Origin: an uncultured Prevotella sp.
Lineage (GTDB): Bacteria; Bacteroidota; Bacteroidia; Bacteroidales; Bacteroidaceae
Length of the DNA: 64,000 nucleotides
Reading direction: 5' to 3'
NCBI GenBank assembly: GCA_905233985.1
Contig: CAJOFA010000017.1
Span: forward strand, 61,112 to 125,111
The notes under the pieces were generated by a model. It made no database searches. It had not been told where the DNA came from and saw only the letters and a list, made by a program, of their open reading frames with translations. The translations under genes were made by a program, and so were the position numbers. Shown in pieces: positions 62,224 to 64,000 of this stretch; position 1 is the stretch's first letter, and each line of letters opens with the position of its first letter.

Positions 62224-63756
62224 ATGAAGAAACAACTATTCATGGTGGTCTGCGGACTCATGGCGATGGTGGCTGCCGAAGCACAACCCCTGCTAAGAAC
62301 ACATGTGGAAACAGGTGACGTAGAAGGCACGCCCGATGGAACAGATCTTGCCGTGTATAAAGCCATTCCATACGCAGCGCCCCCTGTGGGCGACCTGCGT
62401 TGGAAGGCGCCTCAGCCTGCCCTGCCATGGGAAGGCGTGCTGAAGGCAGAGGATGTCGCCAAGTGGCCTCCACAGCCGGAAAAGAGCTATGTGAGCTATG
62501 ACATGATGAGTGAGGACTGCCTGTACCTGAGTGTTGCCACACCAGCCAAGAGTGTTGATGAAGGCCTGCCCGTAATGGTGTTCATCCATGGTGGCGGATT
62601 CCAGACGGAACATTATGGCGGAGACCTGTGGCAGAGCCTGGCCCGCAAGGGAGTGGTGGCCGTTTCCATCGAGTATCGCGCCGGCTCCTTGGGATTCCTG
62701 GCACACAGCGAACTGGCCAAGGAGTCGCCTGATGGACATACAGGCAACTACGGCATACTCGACCAGATATTCGCCCTGCAGTGGGTACAGCGTAACATCA
62801 GGAACTTCGGCGGCGACCCTGCGAAGGTGACCATCTTCGGAGAGTCGGCAGGAGCCATGAGTTGTCATATCCTCTGCGCCTCGCCGCTGGCCAAGGGGCT
62901 GTTCCGTGCCTGCATCAGCCAGAGCGGAGCCTTCATGTCGGCCACGAATGTGGTCAACCAGGAACTGGCCCAGGTGTTGGGACAGATGTTCATGAGTCAG
63001 CTGCAGAAGAGTTCCATTGCCGAGATGCGCCAGATGGACGCCAAGGAACTGACGGGCAACGGCGTGAACTTCCAGGGCTGTGTGCCCATCGTTGATGGTT
63101 ACGTCATCCCAGAACCCATCTACAACCTCTATGAGAAGGGCAACTACAACGACGTGCCTGTGCTCATCATGCACAACAGCGACGAAGGAGCGGTGTCTTA
63201 CGCTTCGGTCAGTCCTGAGCAGTACGAACAGATGATGAAGCAGCTGCCTGGGCAATGGGCTGACAGCGCAAGGGTTTACTATCCTGGCACCACTGACGAG
63301 GAACGTCTCTTCAGCCTGCGTGACCTGACACGCGACGTGGGCTTCGGATGGGGATCCTATGCATGGGCGACCCTGCAGAAGCAGACGGGAAGAAGTGCCG
63401 TCTATGTGGCTTACCTCGCTCAGAAGTCAGACACCACCGTCTATGCCCAAGGAAATCGTCGAGGTGCAGCCCATGCCGATGACATGCTCTATCTGAAAGG
63501 AGCCTTCGACAAGGAGCCCCTGAAATATCCGCAAGAGAAGAAGGTGAGCGACCTGATGCAGCAGTATTGGGTGAACTTCGCCAAGACGGGTGGCAATCCA
63601 AATGGAGAGGGACTGCCCCTCTGGCCAGTTTTCGAAGAAGACAAGGAAACCGTCATGCAGTTCAACAACGGTGCCTCGCTGATATCCCTGCCAAACAAGG
63701 AGAGAATAAGCCTCATCGACGGCTTCATGCGATACGTACGCCAACTAAGGCAATAG
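62224..63756 (+). CDS. Carboxylesterase type B, secreted (tandem paralogue)
   Basis: 510 aa; YKAIPYAAPPVGDLRWK, SEDCLYLSVA, GESAGAMSCH. Confidence 0.88.
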   Translation: MKKQLFMVVCGLMAMVAAEAQPLLRTHVETGDVEGTPDGTDLAVYKAIPYAAPPVGDLRWKAPQPALPWEGVLKAEDVAKWPPQPEKSYVSYDMMSEDCLYLSVATPAKSVDEGLPVMVFIHGGGFQTEHYGGDLWQSLARKGVVAVSIEYRAGSLGFLAHSELAKESPDGHTGNYGILDQIFALQWVQRNIRNFGGDPAKVTIFGESAGAMSCHILCASPLAKGLFRACISQSGAFMSATNVVNQELAQVLGQMFMSQLQKSSIAEMRQMDAKELTGNGVNFQGCVPIVDGYVIPEPIYNLYEKGNYNDVPVLIMHNSDEGAVSYASVSPEQYEQMMKQLPGQWADSARVYYPGTTDEERLFSLRDLTRDVGFGWGSYAWATLQKQTGRSAVYVAYLAQKSDTTVYAQGNRRGAAHADDMLYLKGAFDKEPLKYPQEKKVSDLMQQYWVNFAKTGGNPNGEGLPLWPVFEEDKETVMQFNNGASLISLPNKERISLIDGFMRYVRQLRQ

Positions 63757-63782
63757 AAACAACAAAGAAGCTTTCTACCAAA

Positions 63783-63825
63783 GACTGCCGACGCTCTGCA
63801 TCAAGCAAAGTATCGGCAGTCCTTC
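63783..63825 (+). terminator. Hairpin after esterase genes
   Basis: GACTGCCGA (63783-63791) / TCGGCAGTC (63813-63821), then CTTCTT. Confidence 0.6.
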
Positions 63826-63835
63826 TTATATCTTA

Positions 63836-63898
63836 CATCAGCCATCAACCATCATCCATCAGACATCAACCATCTTCCATCATCCCTCAGCCATCATC
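63836..63898. repeat. Heptamer array CATCANN x9
   Basis: catcagc|catcaac|catcatc|catcaga|catcaac|catcttc|catcatc|cctcagc|catcatc. Confidence 0.92.
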
Positions 63899-63951
63899 AA
63901 TGTAAGCATTCGATAAACTACAGGTAGTAATACCTATATACTATAGCAATA

Positions 63952-63981
63952 GCAGCTACAATCACATTCGACTGTAGCTGC
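63952..63981. terminator. Perfect 9-bp hairpin near window edge
   Basis: GCAGCTACA / TGTAGCTGC with 12-nt loop; followed by ATTTGTTATTTGTT. Confidence 0.45.
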
Positions 63982-64000
63982 ATTTGTTATTTGTTGTATC

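Noticed and set aside
62293-63255. 320-aa minus-strand ORF opposite the second carboxylesterase
   Set aside because: Antisense to a clear esterase gene; no domain features.
1-64000. Prophage, IS element or antiphage defence island
   Set aside because: No integrase, transposase, terminase or recognisable defence genes; content is mostly core metabolism. The addA/addB-like pair is a standard recombination-repair system.

Overview
The window is a chromosomal segment from a Bacteroidales (Prevotella-like) bacterium. This rests on several TTTG-N19-TAnnTTTG promoters, an RpoD of about 290 aa, DUF5686, SusR/HTCS-like and AddAB-like proteins, and succinate-propionate pathway genes. About 44 protein-coding genes are supported. 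They include a GH8 plus uxuB/uxaB hexuronate block, phoH-purC-ubiE-aroE-purM-like, prfA-pyrF-ruvC, a fused double-ABC ATPase, a maf/kdsC-like/DUF2520/nitroreductase/wecB run, recR/ABC-F/engB, rpoD, addA/addB-like, ribE, radA, an AraC-type sensor regulator, pgk, GH3, mcmA1/mcmA2, a Na+-translocating decarboxylase cluster (gamma, biotin carrier, beta) and two tandem carboxylesterases. There are also two near-identical tRNA-Asp(GTC) genes. I saw no CRISPR array, IS element or prophage. The most unusual signals are: (1) at least ten degenerate short tandem arrays with a 7-bp period, each with a different core word. They fill whole intergenic gaps, abut start or stop codons, and in three or so places are translated in frame. 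(2) A pair of 21-bp perfect palindromes inserted in frame in the linker of a double-ABC protein. (3) A roughly 185-nt structured RNA upstream of ribE with its own consensus promoter, a 13-position closing helix and a U-tract (6S-like or unknown class). (4) A secreted protein with six repeats. (5) A 26-bp inverted repeat around an AT-rich core. All calls come from reading the sequence; no database search was run.
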